From Kribbella sandramycini (lineage in GTDB: Bacteria > Actinomycetota > Actinomycetes > Propionibacteriales > Kribbellaceae): DNA of 64,000 nt. Positions 44,879 to 52,208 of the stretch are shown here, piece after piece. The translations under genes and the position numbers were made by a program. The first letter of the stretch is position 1; every line of letters starts with the position of its first letter. The notes below the pieces were generated by a model. The model saw only the letters and a list, made by a program, of their open reading frames with translations. It made no database searches and was not told the DNA's origin. Where the stretch lies: assembly GCF_013131805.1 (NCBI RefSeq), contig NZ_JABJRC010000008.1:310001-374000 (forward strand). The letters run 5' to 3'.

Positions 44879-47710
44879 ATGACTCCCCCCACCCCCGCCA
44901 CCCCGCCCCGCGGCGAGAGCACCTCCCCCACAAGCCGCACCTCCGCACCCAGCGCCCCGCCCCGCTCCCTCGCCAGCGAGCCGAGCACGAGCCTGGCCAA
45001 CAGGCCGAAACTGCTGCGGGAGAAGGCGCAGGTACGCCGCAGCCGCCGCGTGCAGGACGACGGAGCGCCGGGGGCGAGAGTTGCGCGGATTGTGGGGGTT
45101 GGGTTGTTGGGGGTGGCTGTGGTGTTGGCGGGGACGGCGTCGGCTCGGGCGGAGGGTGAGCCGGGTGGAGGCGTGGGTTCGGCAGGTGGTGGTGGGGTGC
45201 TGGCTGGAGGGGCGGGCGAACAGGTGGGGGCGGCTGGTGGGCGGGAACTGTCGGAGGTGGGGCGGTTGGGGGATCGGCGGGCTTTGGTGGTGGGGGATCG
45301 GGCTTATGTGATGGGGGACGAGAACGGGGGGTATCCGGCTGCTGGGTGGCATGTTCGCGGGGAGATGGGTGGGGTTTGGGCGCAGCCGTTGAAGTTGTTG
45401 GACGGGTTGTGGTTCGGGGTGGACGGGAAGTGGTTGGAGACGGCGGACAGGTACACGAGCGGGTGGGGGTACAGCCGGGTCGAGTACGGCGGCGACGTAC
45501 GGGTTCGGCGGACGGATTTCGTGCCGGACGGCGTGCGGGGCGCCGTGGTCGGGTTGACGCTGCGGGCCGGGACGACGAAGCGCGTCAAGCTCGACGTGGA
45601 TGCGCATTCGGAGTTGATGTCGTCGTATCCGTGGGGCTGGACGACGCCGAGTGCGGGCGACGCCAACTTGCCCGACACCGGTGATTTCCAGGGCAAGGCG
45701 TTGCGGTTCCGGGAGCAGGGGACGCCGAGCTACCCGAATGCGAGCAAGCACGACTACGCGGCGTACGTCGGCTCGTCGCTCCCGCCGACCGCGCACACCC
45801 TCGGCCCGGATCATCGCGGCCCGCAGAGCCCGGCGGTGATCTGCCCGGCGGACGGGACGACGCCGGCCCGGTGCGATGACTCGTTGATCGGGAAGGGCAC
45901 CGGCGGGCGACTCACGTACGAGATCGACCTGCAGGCGAACCAGGAGCGGACGATCTGGTTCGCAGCGGCGGGCTCGGACGAAGGTAGTGCCGCAGCGAAA
46001 CGGGAGTACGACAAAGCGCTCCGAAACCCCGAGAAGTTGCTCCAGGCAAAGATCAGGCAGCGCGCGGAGATCGACGGGCGCTCGAAGGTAGAACTGCCGG
46101 GCGACCAACTGCTGCAACAGAGCATTGCCTGGAGCAAGCAGAATCTGGCCGACTCGGTCCAGGAGGCGCGCGACCTCCAGGTCCGCGATGTCAACGAGGG
46201 CAAGGACTACCCCACCCCGGCCGGCAAGATCGATACCGCGCGCTGGTTCGGCGCCGGCTTCCCCGACTACCCCTGGCTGTTCGCGACCGACGGCGAGTAC
46301 ACGTCGTACGCCGCCGTCGCCGCCGGTCAGTTCGACACCGTCAAGACGCACCTGCGCGCGCTCCGCGACATCAGCGATCTGCTCAACCAGCGCAGCGGCA
46401 AGGTCGCGCACGAGATCATCCCGACCGGCGACGTGTACTTCGGCTCCAACCAGAGCGCCGGTAACACCGACGAGACGGTGAAGTTCCCGAGTATCGTCGC
46501 GCTGCTCTGGCGCTGGACCGGCGACGACCGGTTCCGCGACGAGATGTACGACTTCAGCGTCCGCAACCTGCGCTACGTCTACCGCGAGCTCGACCGGGAC
46601 CAGGACGGCTGGCCCGAGGGTCTCGCGAATGTCGAACGCAGCGGCATGGGCGCCGAGAAACTCGACAGCACGGTCTATCTCGCCCGCGGCCTGCGCGACC
46701 TCGCCGACCTGGCCGCGGCCCGCAAGGACCGCCCGACCGCGCAGTGGGCAACCGCCCGCGCCACCGAGCTCGAACAACGCTTCGAGGCCCAGTGGTGGGT
46801 GCCGAAGGCCCTCGGGTACGCCGATTCCATCGACGACCCGGCCGATCCCGGCAACGACAACACCCCGATCTTCCAGCGGCACTGGACCGGCGTCACCCCG
46901 ATGGAGGCCGAGCTCGTCCGTCCCGATAAACCGACGTCCCCGCTCGCCTCCCCAGAGCACGCGGCCGCCGCACTCGATCAGCGCGAAAAGCCCTGCTACA
47001 CCGGCGAATTCGGCCTGTTCCACACCGGCACCGGCCCGACCTCCGACGCAGCCGGCAATCCTGGCCCGAGCTGCGACCCAGTGGTCTCCCAGGTGAAGAG
47101 CGAGCGCAGCATCTTCTCCCTCAACACCTCGATCATGGCAGTTGCCGAAGGCAACTATGGTCGCCTGGGCAAGACCCAGCAGCAGGTCTACACGACCGGG
47201 AACGCGCGGATCCAGCTCGATCCCAAGGTCTGGGAGACCCCCGGCGCGATGCCGGAGATCGCCCCCTCCCCCGACTCCCCCGCCAATATCGGCCGCCCGT
47301 TCTACGACCGTTCGATGAACCTCCAGGCCTGGGGAACGTACGGCGTCCTCTGGCCGGTCGTCCATCAGCAGCTCGGCGTCGACCCCGATCTCGGCCACGG
47401 CCGGTTGACGATCGTCCCGCAGCTCCCTGAGGGGCAGCAGAAGGTGGCCGGTAGCAACATCCGGCTCGGTCGCGGAGCCGTCGACGTGACCGCACGCCTT
47501 ACCGCCAAGGAGTTGCGTACGGACGTGACGTCGTACGGCGTCACCGCGAAGCTCACAGTCGGCGCGGTGCTCCCGGCGGGCGCGAACGTACAGCGCGTGA
47601 CGCTCAACGGTCACACGGTCAACTACCAGCTGCAGAAGACGGCCCGCGGCACCGAGCTGCACGTCGCCGCCCGCGGCGCGCGGAACGAGCTGCGCATCAC
47701 CCTGCGCTAA
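44879..47710 (+). CDS. Secreted six-hairpin glycosidase (glycogen-debranching-like)
   Basis: 943 residues. A long basic N-terminus (about 66 residues) precedes the hydrophobic stretch VARIVGVGLLGVAVVLAGTA, so the signal peptide is unusually far in; a later true start is possible, though the ATG at 44879 has GAAGGAG at good spacing. A beta-sandwich domain (about 120-400) leads to an (alpha/alpha)6 barrel (QQSIAWSKQNLADSV, GFPDYPWLFATDGEYT, RDQDGWPEGLANVE) and a small beta domain. The fold is shared by amylo-alpha-1,6-glucosidases and related exo-acting families; substrate not assignable. Likely under the LacI regulator. Confidence 0.78.
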   Translation: MTPPTPATPPRGESTSPTSRTSAPSAPPRSLASEPSTSLANRPKLLREKAQVRRSRRVQDDGAPGARVARIVGVGLLGVAVVLAGTASARAEGEPGGGVGSAGGGGVLAGGAGEQVGAAGGRELSEVGRLGDRRALVVGDRAYVMGDENGGYPAAGWHVRGEMGGVWAQPLKLLDGLWFGVDGKWLETADRYTSGWGYSRVEYGGDVRVRRTDFVPDGVRGAVVGLTLRAGTTKRVKLDVDAHSELMSSYPWGWTTPSAGDANLPDTGDFQGKALRFREQGTPSYPNASKHDYAAYVGSSLPPTAHTLGPDHRGPQSPAVICPADGTTPARCDDSLIGKGTGGRLTYEIDLQANQERTIWFAAAGSDEGSAAAKREYDKALRNPEKLLQAKIRQRAEIDGRSKVELPGDQLLQQSIAWSKQNLADSVQEARDLQVRDVNEGKDYPTPAGKIDTARWFGAGFPDYPWLFATDGEYTSYAAVAAGQFDTVKTHLRALRDISDLLNQRSGKVAHEIIPTGDVYFGSNQSAGNTDETVKFPSIVALLWRWTGDDRFRDEMYDFSVRNLRYVYRELDRDQDGWPEGLANVERSGMGAEKLDSTVYLARGLRDLADLAAARKDRPTAQWATARATELEQRFEAQWWVPKALGYADSIDDPADPGNDNTPIFQRHWTGVTPMEAELVRPDKPTSPLASPEHAAAALDQREKPCYTGEFGLFHTGTGPTSDAAGNPGPSCDPVVSQVKSERSIFSLNTSIMAVAEGNYGRLGKTQQQVYTTGNARIQLDPKVWETPGAMPEIAPSPDSPANIGRPFYDRSMNLQAWGTYGVLWPVVHQQLGVDPDLGHGRLTIVPQLPEGQQKVAGSNIRLGRGAVDVTARLTAKELRTDVTSYGVTAKLTVGAVLPAGANVQRVTLNGHTVNYQLQKTARGTELHVAARGARNELRITLR

Positions 47711-47736
47711 CCGGCACCACCGAGTTCCGATAACCC

Positions 47737-47791
47737 GAGGGGCCCCGCGACGTGAAGCGGGGCCCCTCCGAGTATGAGTCGGAGGGGCCCC
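47737..47791. terminator. Overlapping alternative terminator hairpins
   Basis: The middle arm (47757-47771) can pair either leftward with GAGGGGCCCCGC (12 bp, 8-base loop) or rightward with TCGGAGGGGCCCC (13 bp). The two hairpins are mutually exclusive and face the 3' end of the glycosidase gene, 26 bp after its stop. Confidence 0.75.
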
Positions 47792-47871
47792 TCAGTAGCT
47801 GAAGGAAGGTGACGTCTCCAGCCTCCCGAGCAAGATCCGTGGGACCAGCAGACCCCGTCACCGGTCTACCT

Positions 47872-47889
47872 CGGTGGGGATCCCCACCG
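47872..47889. promoter_or_regulatory. Perfect 18-bp palindrome in intergenic DNA
   Basis: CGGTGGGGATCCCCACCG is fully self-complementary. It is not at a gene start, so an operator role is not evident; a hairpin or a site for a DNA-binding dimer are both possible. Confidence 0.4.
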
Positions 47890-48021
47890 CTTGGGTCCTC
47901 GGTTTCTCGTCGACCCGCCGCTCCTCGAGAGAACGGCGTGTCGACATTTGTACCGCCGCCGATGGGGGCCGCACAACCCTTTCCAGACAACAGTTCTTGC
48001 GACTCGGCGACTATCTGCGTG

Positions 48022-48090
48022 TCGTCCACAGTGAGCACGCAACCGTCCACAGAACGCACCCGAGTTATGCACATCCCCTGTGCATAACTC
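48022..48090. promoter_or_regulatory. Cluster of DnaA-box-like nonamers including a 29-bp inverted pair
   Basis: TCGTCCACA (48022), CCGTCCACA (48043), TTATGCACA (48065) and its mirror TGTGCATAA (48079-48087). The last two sit in a perfect inverted repeat with 12-base arms (GAGTTATGCACA) and a five-base loop. TTATGCACA satisfies the TTATNCACA consensus; the other two differ by one or two bases from the actinobacterial TTGTCCACA. No dnaA or dnaN gene is in the window, so this is not the usual oriC. Confidence 0.4.
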
Positions 48091-48844
48091 AGCCCTTGGC
48101 GGGTTTCAGCGGCATCGGCCGCAGCACCCGATGACCGGCGTACAGGCCGAGCGCGGTGACAACCAGGACCGCTGGGACGGCGATCGCCAGCGGCGGCCGC
48201 TCGTACACGCCGGACAGCGGCCCGGCCAGCCACTGCGAGACCAGGAGGAACTCGGTCGCCGCGGCCGGTAACAGCGACAACGGTATGAGCACCAGCCCGC
48301 GCCAGAAACCGAAGCGGTAGAAGGTGACCCCCAGCAACCACCCGGTCGCCTCGTGCGAGACGATCAGCAGGAAGAACTCGACGAAGATCAGTCCGGCCTG
48401 TGACGTGCTGCTGAAAAGATGTGCGTTCTCCAGACTCTGCCCCCAGCCTTGCGCGTCGTAGACCACGCGCTCGACCTGGTAGCCCAGCACCCAGAGCAAT
48501 GCCGTCGTCGTCGCGGCCAGGGCCAGGAAGATGCCGGCGGCAACCGAGAACATCCGCCGGGTCACGCCCTGGGCGACGAGCAGGTTCAGGTACGCCGGCG
48601 CGAGGCTGATCCCGGCCGCCATCGAGAAGTACTTCGGCGACTGGGTGCCGTAGTCCCAGATGCTGTTCCCGGTGCCGTCGTTCAGCGCCTGGACGACGAA
48701 ACCGCCGGCCAGGAACAGGATCAGCATCACGCCCCAGTAGACGCTCAGCATCGGCATGGACCCGATCCGCATCGCCCGCAGCACCTGCCGGAGCCGATCG
48801 AGATTCGTGATGCCACGCGGCAGCGCGACGGTGGTGGCGGTCAT
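48089..48844 (-). CDS. ABC transporter permease-like membrane protein
   Basis: 251 residues with about six transmembrane helices (MLSVYWGVMLILFLAGGFVV; GLIFVEFFLLIVSHEATGWL). Its start overlaps the stop of the ABC ATPase gene by four bases, so it is the membrane partner of that ATPase. No family-specific motif is seen; the architecture matches the small permeases that pair with GntR-linked (YtrA-type) ABC ATPases, usually induced by cell-envelope drugs. The stop codon lies within the DnaA-box-like dyad. Confidence 0.82.
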   Translation of the reverse strand: MTATTVALPRGITNLDRLRQVLRAMRIGSMPMLSVYWGVMLILFLAGGFVVQALNDGTGNSIWDYGTQSPKYFSMAAGISLAPAYLNLLVAQGVTRRMFSVAAGIFLALAATTTALLWVLGYQVERVVYDAQGWGQSLENAHLFSSTSQAGLIFVEFFLLIVSHEATGWLLGVTFYRFGFWRGLVLIPLSLLPAAATEFLLVSQWLAGPLSGVYERPPLAIAVPAVLVVTALGLYAGHRVLRPMPLKPAKG

Positions 48845-49770
48845 CGGCGGTCCCCCTTCGGCGCCGGAGCGGTGAGATGGACGAACAGGTCCTGCAGGCC
48901 GACCAGACCGATCTCCAGCCCGGACGCCGCGGCCTCCGCGCGCAGCGCCGGATCGAGGTCGCCGAGCACCGTCACCGACTTCGTCCCGCCGAGCCGCTCC
49001 TCGGCCAGCACGGTGAAGTCGGCCGCGAACTTGTCGACCAGCGCCGCGGGCCCGACCATCGCCGCACCGCGGCCGCGCAGCGCGTCGACCGGCGACTGCG
49101 TGACGAGCCGGCCGTTGTCGAGGATGACCACCTCTTCGAGCAGCGTGCTGACCTCGCTGACCAGGTGGGTCGACAACACGATCGTCCGCGGCACTTCGGC
49201 GTAGTCGGCGAGCAGCGCGTCGTAGAACACGTTCCGGGACGGGACGTCCATCCCCAGGTAGGTCTCGTCGAAGATCGTCAGCGGCGCGCGGCTGGCCAGC
49301 CCGAGCACGACGCCGAGCGCGGACCGCTTTCCGCGGGAGAGCTTCGAGATCCGCTTCCCGGCCGGTACTTCGAAGCGGTCCAGCAGCTCGGCCGCCAGCT
49401 CGGCGTCCCAGTACGGGCGCAGGCTCGCCGCCAGCCCGAGCACCTGCCGGACCGGCGCGCTGTCGACGAGATCACCGGACTCCCGGATCAGGCAGACCCG
49501 GCTCGTCACGACGGCGTTCTCGTACGGCGGCATCGGCGTACCGAGCCCGGCGCCGTCGATCAGCACCCGCCCGTCGTCCGGCTGCCGGAACCCGGCCAGG
49601 ACGGCGGCCAGCGTGCTCTTGCCGGAGCCGTTGCGGCCGAGCAGGCCGTGGATCTTGCCCGGCGCGAGCCGCAGATCCAGCCGGTCGAGGGCGGGGACGC
49701 CGCCGAAGCGGACGGTCAGGTTCTCGGCACGTACTCCGAGGGCGGTCTGGGCAACAGTGCTCGTGGTCAT
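48841..49770 (-). CDS. ABC transporter ATP-binding protein
   Basis: 309 residues. Walker A GRNGSGKST, a degenerate signature LSRGKRSALG in place of LSGGQ, Walker B LTIFDETYLGMD with the catalytic Glu, and the switch His in LSTHLVSEV. The ATG at 49770 overlaps the GntR stop by one base (TGATG) with GGAG eight bases before, so translation is coupled to the regulator. Middle gene of gntR-ATPase-permease, a layout known from YtrA-type drug-response transporters. Export of an antimicrobial is the likely but unproven role. Confidence 0.92.
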   Translation of the reverse strand: MTTSTVAQTALGVRAENLTVRFGGVPALDRLDLRLAPGKIHGLLGRNGSGKSTLAAVLAGFRQPDDGRVLIDGAGLGTPMPPYENAVVTSRVCLIRESGDLVDSAPVRQVLGLAASLRPYWDAELAAELLDRFEVPAGKRISKLSRGKRSALGVVLGLASRAPLTIFDETYLGMDVPSRNVFYDALLADYAEVPRTIVLSTHLVSEVSTLLEEVVILDNGRLVTQSPVDALRGRGAAMVGPAALVDKFAADFTVLAEERLGGTKSVTVLGDLDPALRAEAAASGLEIGLVGLQDLFVHLTAPAPKGDRR

Positions 49771-50129
49771 CACGCGTCTCCGTACTCGCGGATGTGCTGG
49801 ACGACGTCCCGCAGCGGTACGCCGAGGGCCTTGGCCTCACGGATCATCGGGTCGACGACGTCGGCGAAGAACCCCTCGCGACGCCCGGTGCGGAGCAGAT
49901 CGCGGGCATTCGGGCTGACGAACATCCCGATCCCGCGCTTCTTGTACAGCACGCCTTCGTCGACCAGCTGGGCGAAACCCTTGGCCGCGGTCGCCGGGTT
50001 GATCCGGTAGAACGCGGCGTACTGGTTCGTCGACATCACCTGCTCGTCCTCGGCGAGCGCGCCGCTGACGATGTCGTTCTTGATCTGGTCCGCGATCTGC
50101 AGATAGATCGGGCTGCGCTCGTCGAACAC
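49770..50129 (-). CDS. GntR-family regulator, YtrA type
   Basis: 119 residues: winged helix (SPIYLQIADQIKNDIVSGAL, STNQYAAFYRINPATAAKGF, KKRGIGMFVS) plus a short C-terminal helical extension without a ligand domain, which is the hallmark of the YtrA subfamily that controls adjacent ABC transporters. GTG 50129 is chosen because GGGAGG lies four to five bases upstream; the domain begins right there. A 28-bp dyad operator precedes it. First gene of the transporter operon. Confidence 0.9.
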   Translation of the reverse strand: MFDERSPIYLQIADQIKNDIVSGALAEDEQVMSTNQYAAFYRINPATAAKGFAQLVDEGVLYKKRGIGMFVSPNARDLLRTGRREGFFADVVDPMIREAKALGVPLRDVVQHIREYGDA

Positions 50130-50164
50130 GACACCCTCCCTCTTCAGCGGACCCGCTAACTTCC

Positions 50165-50192
50165 ATGGTTCATTACTTGAGTAACGAACCAT
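50165..50192. promoter_or_regulatory. GntR (YtrA-type) operator
   Basis: The dyad begins ATGGTTC and ends GAACCAT, with inner TTAC and GTAA and four central bases TTGA. The two halves agree at all but two positions, counting outward from the centre. It lies about 35 bases before the GntR start and overlaps the likely promoter. Confidence 0.75.
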
Positions 50193-50227
50193 AGCACCGC
50201 CGGGGCCTAACCGGTCAACCCGATCGG

Positions 50228-50926
50228 TCAAGCTGCGCCCGAGGACGCGTGCTGAGCGGCCTGCAGGGCCTTCTTGAGCGCCGGAGCCACCGGCCCGACC
50301 CGAACCGCCAACTGAGCCAGGCGGTTCTTGTGCTGCCGCTGCTGCTCCTTGGTCAGCACGACCCGCAGATCCGCGGTCGCCGCCAGCACGATCAGCGCCG
50401 CATCCCGCAGGTCGACCTGACTGACCGGGCGGGACGGACGCAGTACGTCGGTCGCCCGCTGCGCCAACTGCCGCCGCACGAGCGGATGCCGGACGGCGAC
50501 CCGGTCGATCGGGATCAGGCCGAACAACCGGCCGCGCTCGACCTTGATCACCTGCTCCTGCTCGAGCCCGTCGCGGACCTGGCGCAGGATCGCGCCCTGC
50601 CGGCGATCGATCCAGGCCCGCCACTTCTTCGGCCGGGAGGCCTCGATATCGGCGAGAATGCCGATCAGCACCTCGTCGGTCGGGACCGCCGCCTTCGACT
50701 CGACCCGCGCCTTGCCGTTGTCATCGGCAAGGTTCCCCCGGAGCTGCAGATCGATCAGCGCGGCGGCCCGCAGCGTACGGCCGAGCTTGGCCTTCGCCGT
50801 CAGCCGCCCCTTGGCCGGATCGTAAGCCAGTAAGAACATCCGCGCCGCCAGCGCCGAAGGCACCGAAGGCGCCCCGACCCCCGCCGGCCGCCGCACTCGA
50901 CTCATCATCATCATCGTCTCACTCAT
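50228..50926 (-). CDS. GPP34 (Golgi phosphoprotein 3)-family protein
   Basis: 232 residues; the GPP34 fold begins near residue 30 (MFLLAYDPAKGRLTAKAKLG, RAAALIDLQLRGNL) and runs to the end, with a helical bundle (RQGAILRQVRDGLEQEQVIK, RGRLFGLIPIDRVAV). Eukaryotic relatives bind phosphatidylinositol-4-phosphate on Golgi membranes; actinobacterial copies are common but of unknown function. The ATG at 50926 overlaps the ribbon-helix-helix gene by 8 bp. A later start at the MFLL methionine is possible. Confidence 0.85.
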   Translation of the reverse strand: MSETMMMMSRVRRPAGVGAPSVPSALAARMFLLAYDPAKGRLTAKAKLGRTLRAAALIDLQLRGNLADDNGKARVESKAAVPTDEVLIGILADIEASRPKKWRAWIDRRQGAILRQVRDGLEQEQVIKVERGRLFGLIPIDRVAVRHPLVRRQLAQRATDVLRPSRPVSQVDLRDAALIVLAATADLRVVLTKEQQRQHKNRLAQLAVRVGPVAPALKKALQAAQHASSGAA

Positions 50927-51128
50927 CCTCGTCCCCCTTGGCCGGACGGCCCGGACCGCGTTGTTTACCGACGCCCGACGGGAGCCGGCCGGCCTCGGCC
51001 AGCGCCCGCCGGAGCAGGAACTCGATCTGGGCATTGGTGCTGCGCAGGTCGTCGGCCGCCCAGCGCGCGAGCGCGTCGTGCACACCGGGATCCAGCCGGA
51101 GCAGGATCTTCTTGCGTTCCACGGCCAT
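50919..51128 (-). CDS. Arc-type ribbon-helix-helix DNA-binding protein
   Basis: 69 residues. The pattern VERKKILLRLDPGVHDALAR then STNAQIEFLLRRAL is the beta-strand/helix/helix of Arc/MetJ repressors, followed by a Gly/Pro/Lys-rich tail. Such proteins bind as tetramers to short palindromes. Between SPFH and GPP34 genes on the same strand (9 bp and overlap), so it probably autoregulates this operon. No toxin partner is seen, which argues against a toxin-antitoxin pair. Confidence 0.85.
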   Translation of the reverse strand: MAVERKKILLRLDPGVHDALARWAADDLRSTNAQIEFLLRRALAEAGRLPSGVGKQRGPGRPAKGDEDE

Positions 51129-51137
51129 GACGGCCGC

Positions 51138-52046
51138 TTACTGGTAGAGCGAACCGGTGTTGACCACGGGCTGGGCGTCCCGGTCACCACACAGCACGAC
51201 CAGCAGGTTGCTGACCATGGTCGCCTTGCGCTCCTCGTCGAGCTCGACCACGTTGTGCTCGGACAGCCGATCCAGCGCGAGCTCGACCATGCCGACCGCG
51301 CCTTCGACGATCCGCTGCCGGGCCGCGACGACGGCGCCCGCCTGCTGGCGGCGCAACATCGCCTGCGCGATCTCCGGCGCGTACGCCAGGTGGGTGATCC
51401 GGGACTCGATGATGCGGACGCCGGCCGCCTGGACCCGGACGCCGACCTCGGTCGACAGCGTCTCGGTGATCTCGTCGGTGCTGTCCCGCAACGACATCCC
51501 GCCCTCGTCGGTGTGCACGTCGTACGGGTAGCTGTTCGCGATGTGCCGGACGGCGGTCTCGGTCTGGATCGCGACGAACTCGACGAAGTCGTCCACCTCG
51601 AACATCGCCTGCGCGGTGTCCTCGACCTGCCAGACCACCACCGCCGCGATCTCGATCGGGTTGCCGTCGGCATCGTTGACCTTGGCAACGGCCGTCTCGT
51701 GGTTCCGGATCCGGGTCGAGACCTCGTGCCGGGAGCTGATCGGGTTCACCCAGCGCAGCCCGTCGGTGCGCAGCGTCCCGGCGTACCGCCCGAGGATCTG
51801 CAGCACCCGCGCCCGGCCCGGCGCGACCGGCGTCAGCCCCGCCGCCAGAAAGGCGCCGGCCAGGAAGGCCGCCACCCCCACCACGACGATCGGGACGGCC
51901 CCCTGTACCGCCCCGACGCTGAACAGCGCGCCACCGCCGACCACCAGCACGAAGGCCGCGCCGGCCATCGGCCAGCCGTTGACCTCGCGCGCCGCCCGCT
52001 CGCGCACCTTCGGCGCCGGCATCTCCACCACATCCACGTCGATCAT
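51138..52046 (-). CDS. SPFH-domain (stomatin/flotillin-like) membrane protein
   Basis: 302 residues. Two close hydrophobic segments (about 26-45 and 50-68) anchor the protein, followed by the SPFH domain (RARVLQILGRYAGTLRTDG, RWVNPISSRHEVSTRI, AVRHIANSYPYDVHTDEGG) and a helical tail (RRQQAGAVVAARQRIVEGA) that drives oligomer formation. SPFH proteins build ring or cage scaffolds on membranes and often guard proteases. The ATG at 52046 follows AGGGAG. First gene of the SPFH/RHH/GPP34 operon. Confidence 0.92.
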   Translation of the reverse strand: MIDVDVVEMPAPKVRERAAREVNGWPMAGAAFVLVVGGGALFSVGAVQGAVPIVVVGVAAFLAGAFLAAGLTPVAPGRARVLQILGRYAGTLRTDGLRWVNPISSRHEVSTRIRNHETAVAKVNDADGNPIEIAAVVVWQVEDTAQAMFEVDDFVEFVAIQTETAVRHIANSYPYDVHTDEGGMSLRDSTDEITETLSTEVGVRVQAAGVRIIESRITHLAYAPEIAQAMLRRQQAGAVVAARQRIVEGAVGMVELALDRLSEHNVVELDEERKATMVSNLLVVLCGDRDAQPVVNTGSLYQ

Positions 52047-52081
52047 GTCCCACTCCCTTCGATGTCTTGAAGGTAGCAAAC

Positions 52082-52089
52082 TGATATCA
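52082..52089. promoter_or_regulatory. Short palindrome TGATATCA before the SPFH operon
   Basis: An 8-bp perfect palindrome 36 bp upstream of the SPFH start, in an unusually AT-rich stretch (TGATATCACATTTAC). The size fits a ribbon-helix-helix half operator; a link to the Arc-type protein is inference only. Confidence 0.3.
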
Positions 52090-52208
52090 CATTTACAAGC
52101 CGTCCTTCGATGCTGCTGATAAGGGCGACCGGATCCGGTCACCGCGATGTACGGTCGCGGCCCGAACGCGGTGGGATGCGTGCACACACCACACCCCGGA
52201 GGTTTCCA

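Larger units (their letters stand above)
47711..48088. other. Gene-free 378-bp region with stacked dyads
   Basis: No convincing gene on either strand. From left to right it holds a three-armed hairpin set (47737-47791), a distal pair GGTGACG/CGTCACC (47808-47814 and 47856-47862), a perfect palindrome CGGTGGGGATCCCCACCG (47872-47889), and four DnaA-box-like nonamers (48022-48087). Two convergent transcripts meet here. Confidence 0.6.

Noticed and set aside
45180..45245. Possible G-quadruplex in the glycosidase gene 5' part
   Set aside because: G-runs are present but the loops between usable G3 runs are uneven and the tract is coding; not distinctive enough.
44786..47662. Minus-strand open frame of about 958 codons
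   Set aside because: Antisense to the secreted glycosidase, whose signal peptide, ribosome site and motifs are convincing.
47866..48072. Short minus-strand open frame in the gene-free region
   Set aside because: Arg/Cys-rich, no ribosome site and no recognisable domain; the region looks structural rather than coding.
50919..51128. Ribbon-helix-helix gene as an antitoxin
   Set aside because: No toxin gene adjoins it; the neighbours are SPFH and GPP34.
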